Positions 16,257 to 24,838 are shown, counted from the first letter of the stretch. The stretch: 64,000 nt of DNA from Bacillota bacterium (GCA_013178305.1 JABLXB010000003.1:248001-312000); one strand, 5' to 3'. Numbers and translations are program-made. The notes: generated by a model from the letters alone, not told the origin.

Positions 16257-17932
16257 ACGCGGCCGTCTACGTGAGGGTATCGTCGGACGAGCAGGCGCGT
16301 CACGGGTACAGCCTCGCGGCGCAGTACGAATCGTGCGCGGCGCGCGCGCTGGCGCTGGGCGCGGCGAGCGTGGTCAGGTACGCCGACGAAGGGGTGAGCG
16401 GCGCCGTCATTTCGAGACCCGGCCTCGATTCGCTGCGGGACGCAGCCAGATCCGGCCTGGTCGACCTGGTCGTGGTCATGGACCCCGACCGGCTTTCGCG
16501 CGACCTGGCGCACCAGCTCCTCATTACCGAAGACCTCGAGAAGGCCGGGGTCCGCCTCGAATTCGTGAACTTCGAATGGAAGGACACGCCCGAGGGACAC
16601 CTGTTCTATGCCCTGAAGGGAGCGATATCACAGTACGAGAAGGCCAAGATACGGGAGAGGACCGCTATGGGGCGGCGCCAGCGCGCCCGCGCGGGCAAGA
16701 TGCCGTCGGGATTCGAGCCGTACGGTTACCGGTACGACCGCGTGACAGGGCTGCTCGAACCGGACCCCGTCGAGGCCGTCTGGGTGGCCAGGATATTCGC
16801 CTGGCTGAACGATGGACTGGGGCCCGGCGCGATCGCCGACCGCCTCAATTCACTCGGAGTGCCGAGGAAACGCGGCGGGCTCAGGTGGCACCGTTCCGTG
16901 ATAAGAAGGATACTGGCTAACCGGGCGTACACCGGGGTCTTCTACGCCAATCGCTACGACTGCTCGGGGGTGTCGCTCAACCCATACCTCGCCCCGGCAG
17001 ACAGGGCCAGGTCGAAGCTCCGCGCGAAGGCGGAATGGATCGAGGTCCCGGCGCCCCGCCTGGTGGGGGACGAGGTATTCGCTGCTGCGCAGGCCAGGCT
17101 CGAGTCGGCGAGGCGGCTGTGGGCCGGCGCCCCTCGCGCGCCATACATCCTGTCGGGACTCGTGGTGTGCGGTTCGTGCGCGCGGCCCATGACCGGCCAT
17201 ACCAGCACCGACTGGGGTGTGCAGTCGCGGTGGTACGACTGCAAGAAGAGCGGCGGCCGGGGCTGCGGGCGCAGGGTGCGCGCCGGTGAGGTTGAGGCCC
17301 TGGTCTGGACGCTGGTAGTGAACGTCCTCGGCGCTGCGGGCGGGTTATGGGACGAAATCCTGTCGAGGCCCGACATCGAGAGCCTCCGCGCAAGCATCGA
17401 GGAACTGGGACTCATGCTGAGGAGGATCGAATCGGCGAGGGAATCCCTGTTGCGTTGCGTCTCGGCGGGGCTTCTCCAGGCGGACGAGTCGGTGGCGGCG
17501 CTCCGCGCGTGCGACAGCGAGGCCGCCGGCGTAAGGGACCGGCTTCGCGACTCCACGACGAGGCTTCACTCACTCGAGGCCGAGGCGTACTCGATGGGTG
17601 AGGCTCTCCGGGGGAGCGCCGGATCGGACCCTGCCGCGTGGCCTTCAGTGCTCGAAGCGATGGACCCGGACTCCCGGAGGGCCGTGGTCAGGGAACTCGT
17701 CACCGGAGTCAGGGTCGAGTGGAGTGACGGACGGCGCGCCCCACCGCGCGACGGGGGCCGCGCAAGGACGCGCGGTTCCAGGCCGTCGCGCCTCGTCCTC
17801 AGCGGGCCGCTGGCGCAATTTGCCCGCCCCGTTTGCGCCGAACAACGAAATCCTGATGCACCTGCGGTCTACGAGGAAGACCCGGACGGAGGTGTCGCTG
17901 TACGACCCGATAGGAGTGGACAGGGAAGGTAA
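16253..17932 (+). CDS. spoIVCA: SpoIVCA-like large serine recombinase of the sigK element
   Basis: 559 residues. The resolvase domain begins MNAAVYVRVSSDEQ with catalytic Ser10 and contains the arginine-rich DPDRLSRD. The Recombinase domain spans about 160-270 (GYRYDRVTGLLEPD onward). A zinc ribbon (CGSCARPM and later CKKSGGRGCG) lies near 305-345, and a coiled-coil region follows at about 370-440. The enzyme is expected to delete the element in the mother cell and restore sigK. Its stop at 17932 lies 84 bases beyond the right crossover, so its last 28 or so codons are read from sigK DNA in another frame and are lost from its own gene after excision. Start TTG overlaps the small frame upstream. 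Confidence 0.93.
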   Translation: MNAAVYVRVSSDEQARHGYSLAAQYESCAARALALGAASVVRYADEGVSGAVISRPGLDSLRDAARSGLVDLVVVMDPDRLSRDLAHQLLITEDLEKAGVRLEFVNFEWKDTPEGHLFYALKGAISQYEKAKIRERTAMGRRQRARAGKMPSGFEPYGYRYDRVTGLLEPDPVEAVWVARIFAWLNDGLGPGAIADRLNSLGVPRKRGGLRWHRSVIRRILANRAYTGVFYANRYDCSGVSLNPYLAPADRARSKLRAKAEWIEVPAPRLVGDEVFAAAQARLESARRLWAGAPRAPYILSGLVVCGSCARPMTGHTSTDWGVQSRWYDCKKSGGRGCGRRVRAGEVEALVWTLVVNVLGAAGGLWDEILSRPDIESLRASIEELGLMLRRIESARESLLRCVSAGLLQADESVAALRACDSEAAGVRDRLRDSTTRLHSLEAEAYSMGEALRGSAGSDPAAWPSVLEAMDPDSRRAVVRELVTGVRVEWSDGRRAPPRDGGRARTRGSRPSRLVLSGPLAQFARPVCAEQRNPDAPAVYEEDPDGGVAVRPDRSGQGR

Positions 17933-18218
17933 CGAAATCACGTTGATAGATGTACTCGGCTCGGACCCGGATCACGTCCCCGAAATGGTCGACAGGGAAT
18001 TCGAGGAGGCCAGGCTGCTCGAGAAGATTGGCACGCTCGACAGCAAGGAGCGCAAGGTATTGCAGCTCAGGTACGGCCTGTACGGGGGCATGAGGAAGAC
18101 CCAGCGTGAGATAGCGCACCTTCTGGGGATTTCGAGGTCATACGTCTCGAGAATAGAGAAGAAGGCCGTCAACAAGCTGAGCCGCGAGATGTATGCCGGC
18201 CAGCGCCGCGCCCAGTAG
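17844..18218 (+). pseudogene. sigK: sigK 3' half (spoIIIC-type)
   Basis: From the right AACGA repeat the frame reads NEILMHLRSTRKTRTEVSLYDPIG, EGNEITLIDVL and later the region-4 helix-turn-helix TQREIAHLLGISRSYVSRIEKKAVNKL (in order). This is the C-terminal half of SigK, including the -35-recognition domain. It has no start of its own and depends on element excision to be expressed as part of SigK, which drives late mother-cell genes such as coat and cortex genes. The frame runs open upstream into the element, but that part has no SigK similarity. Confidence 0.93.
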
Positions 18219-18310
18219 GCCGTCGTTTGACCGGTGGGGCGCCGCGGTGTTAGGCTTCTAGTGACAGGGGAAACGGCGCCGAAAGCGGAATCGAAGACGG
18301 GACGCACGGG

Positions 18311-18913
18311 GTGAAGCGGAGGATGCCCGCTCTCGAAGGAACAGGCCGAAAGAAGGGCGTCAAAGGATCAAGCGGGGTGGGCCGGCTCGCGCGGCTGGTC
18401 TGCCCCGACCTGTGCTGCCCGTCGATTGGCGATATAGACCTCGCCGCGCTGAAGCGGTGCGGCATCGAAGGCCTGATAGTAGACGTCGACAACACCCTCG
18501 TTGAGTGGAACCGGCACGAACCCACCGAAGCCCTACATACCTGGTTTGACGCTGTTCGGGCCGCCGGGCTGCGGTGCTGTATCGTGTCCAACTCGCGACG
18601 GAGGGACGGGATAGCCGCGTTTGCAAAACCCCTGGGTGTGCCGTTCGTTGTTCCGGCCGGCAAACCCAGCCCCAGACCGTTCAGGCTCGCGATGAACCTC
18701 CTCGGCACGGACCCGTCGAATACGGCCGTCGTGGGAGACCAGGTGCTCACCGATGTCCTGGGCGGGAACGCGCTCGGCCTTTACACTGTCCTCGTGAAAC
18801 CCATCGGGACTCGCGAATTCGCCGGCACGAGGCTGGTCCGGCGATTCGAGCGAATGATCCTTCGCTATCTTCGCCGTCGCGGCCTGATCCCCGAGGACCC
18901 CCCCACGGTCTGA
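18311..18913 (+). CDS. yqeG: YqeG-family HAD-IIIA phosphatase
   Basis: A 200-residue HAD-superfamily protein with motif I DVDNTL near residue 57, motif II SNS near 95 and motif III/IV GDQVLTDVLGGN near 141-153, plus PAGKPSP. YqeG proteins are conserved in Firmicutes and act as phosphatases (phosphatidylglycerophosphatase activity has been assigned to the wider family). GTG at 18311 is used; the alternative ATG at 18323 would drop four residues. A basic N-terminal extension of about 25 residues precedes the family core. It stands alone between sigK and a receiver gene. Confidence 0.85.
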   Translation: MKRRMPALEGTGRKKGVKGSSGVGRLARLVCPDLCCPSIGDIDLAALKRCGIEGLIVDVDNTLVEWNRHEPTEALHTWFDAVRAAGLRCCIVSNSRRRDGIAAFAKPLGVPFVVPAGKPSPRPFRLAMNLLGTDPSNTAVVGDQVLTDVLGGNALGLYTVLVKPIGTREFAGTRLVRRFERMILRYLRRRGLIPEDPPTV

Positions 18914-19057
18914 TCCCTCGGCGTGCCGCACCGCGCCTTACAGATTTCATGTAATCCGGGGACGCCGACTGACAGATTGTGACAGGATTCATGTTGTATA
19001 ATCCGGGTAGACAGGACATAAATCTCGCCGTACGTCCTGCGCCGGAGGGGTTTCACG

Positions 19058-19426
19058 ATGAGGGTCGTTGTGGCCGACTCGAATCCCATGGTGAGGGAGA
19101 TGCTCGCGGCTTGCTGCGAGTTGATCGAGGGCGTACAGGCTGTCCACGTGGCCCTCGACGACGTCGACGCGATTTACCAGGTCATGTCGACGGGCGCCGG
19201 CGTCGTGGTCGTAGATGTCGACCACCCGGTCCTGGACGGCCTCTGGCTCATTCGGTCGCTGCGCAGGGCCGGTTGCACAGCCAGGATAATCAGCACGTCC
19301 AGCGCGGCAAACGATCACCTCGCCGGGCAAGCCGCACAGGCCGGATCGACCGTCCACCTCGTCAAACCTTTCCCCCTCGAGGAGTTCTTCAGGGCGGTCC
19401 TGTCCGGGCCTGTCCGCCTCCGGTAA
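19058..19426 (+). CDS. Stand-alone CheY-like receiver domain
   Basis: 122 residues forming only a response-regulator receiver domain: MRVVVADSN at strand 1, probable phospho-acceptor Asp53 in VVVDVDHPVLDG, and VKPFPLEEF with the conserved Lys near 107. The acidic pocket has one Asp at strand 1 where most receivers have two, so phosphorylation may be inefficient. ATG is preceded by GGAGGGG. It has no output domain and is followed by pilT, so a role in pilus or motility control is possible but unproven. Confidence 0.8.
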   Translation: MRVVVADSNPMVREMLAACCELIEGVQAVHVALDDVDAIYQVMSTGAGVVVVDVDHPVLDGLWLIRSLRRAGCTARIISTSSAANDHLAGQAAQAGSTVHLVKPFPLEEFFRAVLSGPVRLR

Positions 19427-19666
19427 CCGGAAGGGCTCTCCGCCGCGGCGCGCGGGCGCGCCGCCCGGCCTTTCGCCGCGTCGCCGAACTGGTCGCGGCG
19501 GCTTCCTGGAGGATCACACCACCTACTGTCGAATTCCACCTGCTGGTAGCGCTCCCTGTTAACTGGCGGCGCCGCGCCGCCGATGATCTTACTGGCGTTG
19601 CTCGCGCTGTTTTACGATGACTGAGCGCTGCCAGGCCGCCAGGCCACGAAACGGGGTGCAGGGATC
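19427..19666. other. Intergenic region with two GC-rich palindromes
   Basis: No gene seen. GCGGCGCG-CGGG-CGCGCCGC (19445-19464) and GGCGGCG-CCG-CGCCGCC (19565-19581) are perfect stem-loops. The first may end receiver-gene transcription, though it lacks a T-run. Confidence 0.5.
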
Positions 19667-20710
19667 GTGGACATCGACGCGTTGCTGAACTCCGCGGTTG
19701 CGAAACACGCTTCCGACCTTCACCTCAGTGCCGAGTCTCCGCCGGTGTACAGGGTTTTCGGCGAGGTCGTCCGCGACGAGTCACCCCCCCTGGGCTGCGC
19801 GGAGATAGACGACGCCTTCTCGAGGTTGGCGACTCCCAGGGACAGGGAGGCGCTGCTCTCGCACGGGCAGGTGGACTTCTCGTACAGTCTCCCCGGAGTC
19901 GGGAGGTTCAGGGTGAATGCCTTCAAGCAGCGAGGGTCCACGGCGCTGTCGGTGCGCATCCTGTGGCCGAAGGTGCCTTCTCTTGGCGAGTTATCGCTCC
20001 CGCTGGTCGTGGCGGAACTGGCCATGAAGCCTTCAGGCCTTGTAATCGTGGCGGGACCCGCGGGGAGCGGAAAATCCTCCACGCTTGCCGGAATGGTGAA
20101 CCTGATAAACGAGAACAAGACATGCCACGTGATCACGCTCGAAGACCCCATAGAGTACCTTCACAAACACAATCGCAGCGTCGTCAACCAGCGAGAAGTC
20201 GGCGCCGACACGCCCTCGTTCGAAGAGGGGCTGGGCGCCGCGCTGAGGCAGGACCCCGACGTCATTCTCGTCGGCGAGGTGCGCGATCTGGAGTGCGTCA
20301 GGCTTGCGCTCACCGCCGCCGAGACCGGGCACCTTGTGCTCGCTTCGCTGCACACGACGAGCGCCGCTCAGGCGGTGGAGAGGATCATAGATGTGTTCCC
20401 GCCCCACCAGCAGCAGCAGGTCAGGGTGCAACTCGCCTCGGCCCTCGCCGGGATCGTGGTGCAGCAGCTCGTCCCCAGGATGGACAAGCCCGGGCGAATC
20501 GTTGCCTCCGAGATCATGACGGGGACGCCCGCCGTCAGGAACCTGATTAGAGAGGGGCGGACGCACCAGCTGTACTCCGCGATCCAGACCGGCGCGAAGT
20601 ACGGGATGAGGACCATGGAGCAGTCGCTCAGGGATCTTTACGAGAAGCATCTCATCAGCATGGAGGAGTTCAAGGCCCGTTCTGGTATTGACCCGCAACG
20701 GGACCTCTGA
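19667..20710 (+). CDS. pilT: PilT-family twitching ATPase
   Basis: A 347-residue hexameric secretion ATPase with an N-terminal PAS-like domain (SDLHLSAESPPVYRV). Walker A is GPAGSGKSST, the Asp box is ITLEDPIEYL, Walker B is DVILVGEVRD, and the His box is TGHLVLASLHT. PilT powers retraction of type IV pili and the like. It lies one gene before the prepilin peptidase and about 5 kb before the Flp pilus genes. No PilB, PilC or type IV major pilin is in the window, so it may serve the Flp/Tad pilus or genes elsewhere. GTG start. Confidence 0.93.
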   Translation: MDIDALLNSAVAKHASDLHLSAESPPVYRVFGEVVRDESPPLGCAEIDDAFSRLATPRDREALLSHGQVDFSYSLPGVGRFRVNAFKQRGSTALSVRILWPKVPSLGELSLPLVVAELAMKPSGLVIVAGPAGSGKSSTLAGMVNLINENKTCHVITLEDPIEYLHKHNRSVVNQREVGADTPSFEEGLGAALRQDPDVILVGEVRDLECVRLALTAAETGHLVLASLHTTSAAQAVERIIDVFPPHQQQQVRVQLASALAGIVVQQLVPRMDKPGRIVASEIMTGTPAVRNLIREGRTHQLYSAIQTGAKYGMRTMEQSLRDLYEKHLISMEEFKARSGIDPQRDL

Positions 20711-20752
20711 GCCACTTTCTCGAGTCTCAACGCATCACAGCGGACGACCCGG

Positions 20753-20771
20753 ACCGGGGGTACACCCCGGT
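20753..20771 (+). other. Intergenic hairpin between pilT and tadV
   Basis: ACCGGGG and CCCCGGT form a perfect 7-bp stem with a five-base loop 42 bp after pilT. It has no T-run. Confidence 0.45.
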
Positions 20772-20799
20772 TCACCCGTCCCGAGGGGAGGGTGCACGC

Positions 20800-21282
20800 T
20801 TGAACGTGTCGCTTCCGGCCGCGGCATCGTATGCCGCATTTGTCGTGATGCTGGTGGTCGTGTCCGCCGTCGACATACGCACTCACACCATACCTAATCG
20901 TCTTGTCGCTGCCGGGATACTCCTGCTGGCGGCCTCCGTCGCCGCCCGCGCGCTGCCCCTCGGCCAATCGCTTGCGGGAATGGCGGCGGCGGGCGGCCTC
21001 ATGTTCCTCGTCGCGTTGCTGGGACGGGGGGCGATGGGCATGGGAGACGTCAAGGTATCCCTGGTAATCGGGGGTTTCCTCGGGTGGCCGCGCGTGCTCA
21101 CAGCCATGTTCTTCTCATTCATACTTGTGGCCGTGGCCGGGCTCTTGTTGCTCGCGCTGCGGGTCAAGGGCAGGAAAGACTTCATCCCGTTTGGGCCATT
21201 CCTTGCCGCTGGCGCTCTCCTGGGGCTCATCCTCGGGAACAGAGTGCTCGCGTGGTACCTTGCGCGGTGGATTCGCGGCTGA
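20800..21282 (+). CDS. tadV: A24 prepilin peptidase (TadV/CpaA type)
   Basis: 160 residues with about six membrane helices. The two catalytic aspartates of aspartic prepilin peptidases are visible: Asp in VSAVDIRTHTIPN and Asp in the GxGD motif GMGDVK. It lacks the N-terminal methylase domain of PilD, as is usual for TadV/CpaA. It should process the Flp pilin and TadE-like pseudopilin encoded downstream, cutting before their hydrophobic segments. The start is TTG with a GAGGGGAGGG ribosome site. Separated from the rest of the Tad cluster by the M20/DegS/DegU genes. Confidence 0.88.
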   Translation: MNVSLPAAASYAAFVVMLVVVSAVDIRTHTIPNRLVAAGILLLAASVAARALPLGQSLAGMAAAGGLMFLVALLGRGAMGMGDVKVSLVIGGFLGWPRVLTAMFFSFILVAVAGLLLLALRVKGRKDFIPFGPFLAAGALLGLILGNRVLAWYLARWIRG

Positions 21283-21455
21283 CGTCCGGGACGGCTGGGG
21301 CGACGCGGCGCGGTATTCGCGCCGGTCGAATGGCCCATAACCTGCAGCGCCGGCGGCGACGATACAAGGGGTGATGGGTTTTTTCTTGTCTCCGCAGCCG
21401 TCTACTCACATCTTCGTGACTTGCTGCGAACCAATATACGGGGGGTGGCCGGAGG

Positions 21456-22655
21456 ATGTCTGTAACGACAGACGCCGGGAAGGCAAGCTACAGGATCGAA
21501 ACCCTCAAGCAACGGGCGATCAAGAAAGCAGACGCGCTGGCTCCGGCGCTGTTCGATCTCAGCGACAGGATATACCACAATCCCGAGCTCGGCTATGCCG
21601 AGCACAAAGCGAGCAGGTGGCTGACCGAGTTCCTCTCGGCGCACGGATTCACGGTCGACCACAGAATTGCCGGCCTCGAGACCTCATTCCGCGCGGTCGC
21701 GACGGGCCGCGCGCAGGGGCCGGTGGTAGCGCTACTCGCGGAGTATGACGCCCTCCCCGAGATCGGCCACGGTTGTGGGCACAACGCGATCGGCGTCGCT
21801 GCCTGCGGCGCGGCGGCCGCCCTATCCGCGGTCCTACCCGAGCTCAAGGGTTCCGTCCTCGTTCTCGGGTGCCCCGCTGAGGAAGGCGCGGTGGACGGCG
21901 CCGGTGGAAAGGTCGTGCTGGTCCGCAACGGTGAATTCGACGCGGTGGACGCCGCCATGATGGTCCATCCCGCGTCCAGGTTCGTGGTTGTCAGCAGTTC
22001 TGCCGCCCGGGTAGCTCTGAAGGTGATATTCAGCGGTTCCGACCCGCAGTCCGCGGCGCTGCTTGCGTTCAACGGGATGAACGCGCTCAGGCAGCAGTTC
22101 CAAAGAGACGTCATGATCCATGGCATCCTGAAACGAGCGAGCGCCGTGGCTGTGCACGGCGAGGACGCTCCCGGCGCGTGCGAAATAAGGGTCTACGTCC
22201 GCGCGAGCGATTCACTCCGCCTTTCGGAGTGGGAACGCAAAGTGCGCGAGTGCATACGCGGGGCCGCGTTTTCAGCGGATTGCGAGGCGGAGATAGGTTA
22301 CACATCACCGACCTACGAGGAACTCGTAACCAATCAGACGCTCGCAGGGGCTTTCATAAGAAACCTCAGGTACCTGGGCGCAACGGTCGACGAACCTGAC
22401 GACTCCGGGATAGGCTCGACCGATATGGGGAACGTCAGTCACGTCGCGCCCGCGCTTCACGCCTACGTGGCGACCTGCCCGCGCGGGGTCGCGGGCCACA
22501 CCCGCGAATTCGGGAGGGCCACACTGACACGCGAGGGTCACCAGGGTCTCCTGCTCGGGGCCAAGGCCCTGGCGATGACCGTCATCGACCTGGTGGAAGA
22601 CGAGGAACTCCTCAAAAGGGTTAAGGGCGAGTTCGAGGCGCTGGTGAGAAGATGA
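21456..22655 (+). CDS. M20-family amidohydrolase (AbgB/hippurate-hydrolase type)
   Basis: 399 residues. Metal-binding motifs are visible: LAEYDALPEIGHGCGHN, PAEEG and a C-terminal His in HVAPALHAYVATCP. The dimerisation insert spans about residues 190-310. The family hydrolyses N-acyl amino acids such as p-aminobenzoyl-glutamate or indole conjugates; the substrate is not apparent. It overlaps degS by 4 bp (ATGA), which couples it to the DegS/DegU signalling pair, an unusual partner for this enzyme. Confidence 0.88.
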   Translation: MSVTTDAGKASYRIETLKQRAIKKADALAPALFDLSDRIYHNPELGYAEHKASRWLTEFLSAHGFTVDHRIAGLETSFRAVATGRAQGPVVALLAEYDALPEIGHGCGHNAIGVAACGAAAALSAVLPELKGSVLVLGCPAEEGAVDGAGGKVVLVRNGEFDAVDAAMMVHPASRFVVVSSSAARVALKVIFSGSDPQSAALLAFNGMNALRQQFQRDVMIHGILKRASAVAVHGEDAPGACEIRVYVRASDSLRLSEWERKVRECIRGAAFSADCEAEIGYTSPTYEELVTNQTLAGAFIRNLRYLGATVDEPDDSGIGSTDMGNVSHVAPALHAYVATCPRGVAGHTREFGRATLTREGHQGLLLGAKALAMTVIDLVEDEELLKRVKGEFEALVRR

Positions 22656-23806
22656 CAAACGAAACCGACCTGCGTGTTCTCGATTCGATACTGAACAAGA
22701 CGGTCGAAGTGATCCAGAAGTCGCGCGACCAGATGTTTCACATTTCCGAGATGGCAAGGGCCGAGTTTAACCATGTCAAGAAGGAACTCGGGAATACCGA
22801 GGCGGAGGCCGCTCGGCAGATTCAGACGGTGGACCGTCTCGAGAAAGAAGACAGGGCGGCCCGCTATTGGCTCATGGTGGTCAGCCGCGACTTTCACGAG
22901 CACACGGAGGACGAGATACGGGACGCTTATGATAAGGCGGCGCGCATCCAGGTAGATCTCGCACTCTCTCGCGAAAAGGAGGTACAGCTCCGCGAGAAAA
23001 GGGATGACCTGCAGCGGAGGATGCGGACGCTCAAGTCGATGGTCACCCACGCCGAAGACCTGGTGTCCAGGGTCGGCGTCGTGATGGACTACCTCACCGG
23101 GGACCTGAAGGCCCTGTCGTCGCACGTGCAGGGGTGGCGAAAGCGCCAGGAACTCGCGGTAAGCGTGATCCGCGCACAGGAGGAAGAGCGGCGTCGCGTC
23201 GCGCGGGAGATCCACGACGGCCCCGCACAGGTGCTGGCCAGCCTGGCGATGCGGCTCGAGCTGTGCGAGAAGGCGCTGGACAGCGAGCCGAGCAAGGCCA
23301 GGGCGGAGGTGGGGGACCTCAAGACCATAGTGAGGGCGAGCCTCCAGGACGTCCGGAAGATCATATTCGACCTGCGGCCCATGGCGCTCGACGATCTCGG
23401 GTTGTTCCCGGCGATCAGGACATATGTGCAAGCCTTCGAGGAGCGTACAGGTGTGAGAGTAACGCTCACCGTCCTGGGAGACGAGCGGCGGCTACCCTCG
23501 ACTATTGAGGTAGCCATATACCGCCTGATCCAGGAATCGCTGGTCAATGTCGCAAAGCACGCCCGCACCAGCGAGGTGTGGGTGAAGGTCGAGATCGCCA
23601 GCGGGAGTCTCAGGATGGTCATCCGCGACGAGGGCGTCGGATTTGACCCCGCCGCGGTCGACCTCGCGAAGGGAGAGAGGTTCGGGCTGATAGGTATGAA
23701 GGAACGAGTGGAGATGTTCGGCGGAAAGCTGACGGTAAGGTCACGGCCCGGGGGCGGCACGAAGATTACGGTTAACCTGCCGCTGGAGGAGGCGGCCGCA
23801 TCGTGA
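22652..23806 (+). CDS. degS: DegS-like sensor histidine kinase
   Basis: 384 residues with no membrane segments. A long coiled-coil sensor region (residues 20-160) precedes a HisKA_3 domain with phospho-acceptor His188 in REIHDGPAQ. The HATPase domain follows (ESLVNVAKHA, DEGVGFD, GLIGMKERV, GGTKI). The architecture equals Bacillus DegS, a cytosolic kinase controlling motility, exoenzymes and competence. It is followed after 46 bp by the cognate response regulator, then by the riboswitch-controlled pilus genes, so pilus or surface behaviour is a likely target. Confidence 0.9.
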   Translation: MTNETDLRVLDSILNKTVEVIQKSRDQMFHISEMARAEFNHVKKELGNTEAEAARQIQTVDRLEKEDRAARYWLMVVSRDFHEHTEDEIRDAYDKAARIQVDLALSREKEVQLREKRDDLQRRMRTLKSMVTHAEDLVSRVGVVMDYLTGDLKALSSHVQGWRKRQELAVSVIRAQEEERRRVAREIHDGPAQVLASLAMRLELCEKALDSEPSKARAEVGDLKTIVRASLQDVRKIIFDLRPMALDDLGLFPAIRTYVQAFEERTGVRVTLTVLGDERRLPSTIEVAIYRLIQESLVNVAKHARTSEVWVKVEIASGSLRMVIRDEGVGFDPAAVDLAKGERFGLIGMKERVEMFGGKLTVRSRPGGGTKITVNLPLEEAAAS

Positions 23807-23852
23807 GCCGCCGGTTTACGGGACCATATGCAGTCGCGGGGAGGTGAGGATA

Positions 23853-24521
23853 GTGGCCTTAAAGGTGCTTGTCGCAGATGACCACGCGCTCATGAGGCGT
23901 GGGCTGGTCCAGGTGCTGGAGAAGGAGACGGGGATTTGCATCGTAGGCGAGGCTTCCAACGGGACCGAGGCTGTAGAGAAGACCAGGTCGCTGTCCCCGG
24001 ACGTAGTCATTCTTGATATAAGCATGCCCGACATGAACGGGCTTGCCGCGGCCTCCACTATAAGGCAGGAGTTCCCCGAGGCCGCCGTCGTCATACTGAC
24101 CGTCTTCGACGACGACGAGTACGTCCTCGAGGCGGCCAAGGTCGGAGTGTCCGCGTACGTCATGAAGGACGTCGACCCGTCGGAACTGGTGAAGGCCGTG
24201 CGGGCCGCGGCCGAGGGCAAGACGTACGTCCACCCGGCGGTCGCCCCAAAACTCCTGAAAGGGTTCTCGCGGTACTACGGCGACAAGTGCGCCGCACTGG
24301 ATGCGTTGACCAAGCGCGAGGTTGAGGTACTCGACCTCGTCTCGCAAGGCTTCTCAAACCGCGAGATCTCGGACAGGCTGTTCATATCCGAGAAGACGGT
24401 AAAGAACCACCTGAGCAATATCTTCGGGAAGATCGGCGTAGACGACAGGACGCAGGCCGCCCTTTACGGGCTGAAGCACGGGCTCGGGGCTAGGGTGGTG
24501 GGTCGAAGGACGGCGGTTTGA
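23853..24521 (+). CDS. degU: DegU-like NarL/FixJ response regulator
   Basis: 222 residues. The receiver has DDH at residues 9-11, phospho-acceptor Asp55 in VVILDISMPDM, and Lys in YVMKDVDP. The LuxR-type helix-turn-helix spans about residues 150-210 (LTKREVEVLDLVSQGFSNREIS, SEKTVKNHLSNIF). GTG at 23853 is chosen because GGGGAGG lies eight bases upstream; GTG at 23844 is also possible. It is the partner of degS. A run of about 100 bp separates it from the c-di-GMP riboswitch of the pilin gene. Confidence 0.9.
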   Translation: MALKVLVADDHALMRRGLVQVLEKETGICIVGEASNGTEAVEKTRSLSPDVVILDISMPDMNGLAAASTIRQEFPEAAVVILTVFDDDEYVLEAAKVGVSAYVMKDVDPSELVKAVRAAAEGKTYVHPAVAPKLLKGFSRYYGDKCAALDALTKREVEVLDLVSQGFSNREISDRLFISEKTVKNHLSNIFGKIGVDDRTQAALYGLKHGLGARVVGRRTAV

Positions 24522-24619
24522 TTGAACTGACGCCTACTCCTGGGACTTTAGTCCTAGATAATTGAGACTCGCGCTCCATGTAACAGGGTTTCGCCTCTGC
24601 TAGACTGGAATCACAAGAC

Positions 24620-24733
24620 CTAGACAACCAACGCCGCGAAAGGGCAAACCCGCCGAAAGGCGGGGGCGCAAAACCAACGGACCTAACGCCCGCAAGGGCC
24701 AGGGTGGCCGGGCTGCCGAACGACGAAGGTTAG
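24620..24733 (+). ncRNA. Cyclic-di-GMP-I (GEMM) riboswitch aptamer
   Basis: The conserved GEMM-I blocks appear in order: AGGGCAAACC, a CGCC-GAAA-GGCG hairpin (GNRA tetraloop), GGGCGCAAAACC, ACCTAA (tetraloop receptor side), a GCCC-GCAA-GGGC hairpin, and GGCCGGGCTGCCGA. The ends close by AACC (24626-24629) with GGTT (24728-24731). The G at the third position of AGGGC corresponds to the base that pairs with c-di-GMP in the classic aptamers, favouring c-di-GMP over cGAMP. It lies in the leader of the Flp pilin gene at 24839. Confidence 0.9.
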
Positions 24734-24748
24734 ATGACTCACCCTCGA

Positions 24749-24770
24749 CGGCTTCCCGACCGGGAAGCCG
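24749..24770 (+). terminator. Expression-platform hairpin after the riboswitch
   Basis: CGGCTTCCC and GGGAAGCCG form a perfect 9-bp stem with a GACC loop, followed by ATTTAAGTT. It starts 16 bases after the aptamer and 79 bases before the pilin GTG. It is likely the off-switch structure, although the T-run is weak. Confidence 0.6.
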
Positions 24771-24838
24771 ATTTAAGTTCCACCACGGTGTACGGCGCAG
24801 GTTGCCAGGGTGAAATCTCCAGTAAAGGAGGCGGAACC

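Larger units (their letters stand above)
15875..17843 (+). mobile_element. skin-like sigK-intervening element (1,969 bp)
   Basis: The DNA between the two AACGA crossover repeats holds a hairpin, a short coupled reading frame and one serine recombinase, and almost nothing else. Removing it reconstitutes sigK exactly at the same codon junction used in Bacillus subtilis, where the core is AATGA. Base composition matches the host and the recombinase is intact, so the element is probably functional and long resident. Known skin elements are prophage-like and usually ten or more kilobases, so this is close to the minimum possible size. Confidence 0.9.

Noticed and set aside
15488-16600. Antisense open frame of 370 codons over sigK and the recombinase start
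   Set aside because: Opposite strand encodes SigK and resolvase motifs; the antisense product has no recognisable pattern.
18930-19010. TATAAT-like box and repeated TTCATGT-AATCCGGG before the receiver gene
   Set aside because: No -35 box at suitable spacing and only a short imperfect duplication; not enough to call a promoter or repeat.
22538-23431. Antisense open frame over degS
   Set aside because: Shadow of a kinase gene with intact catalytic motifs.
24522-24610. Possible promoter for the riboswitch-pilin transcript
   Set aside because: TTGAAC and TAGACT boxes are present but not at proper distances from each other; another sigma factor may be used.
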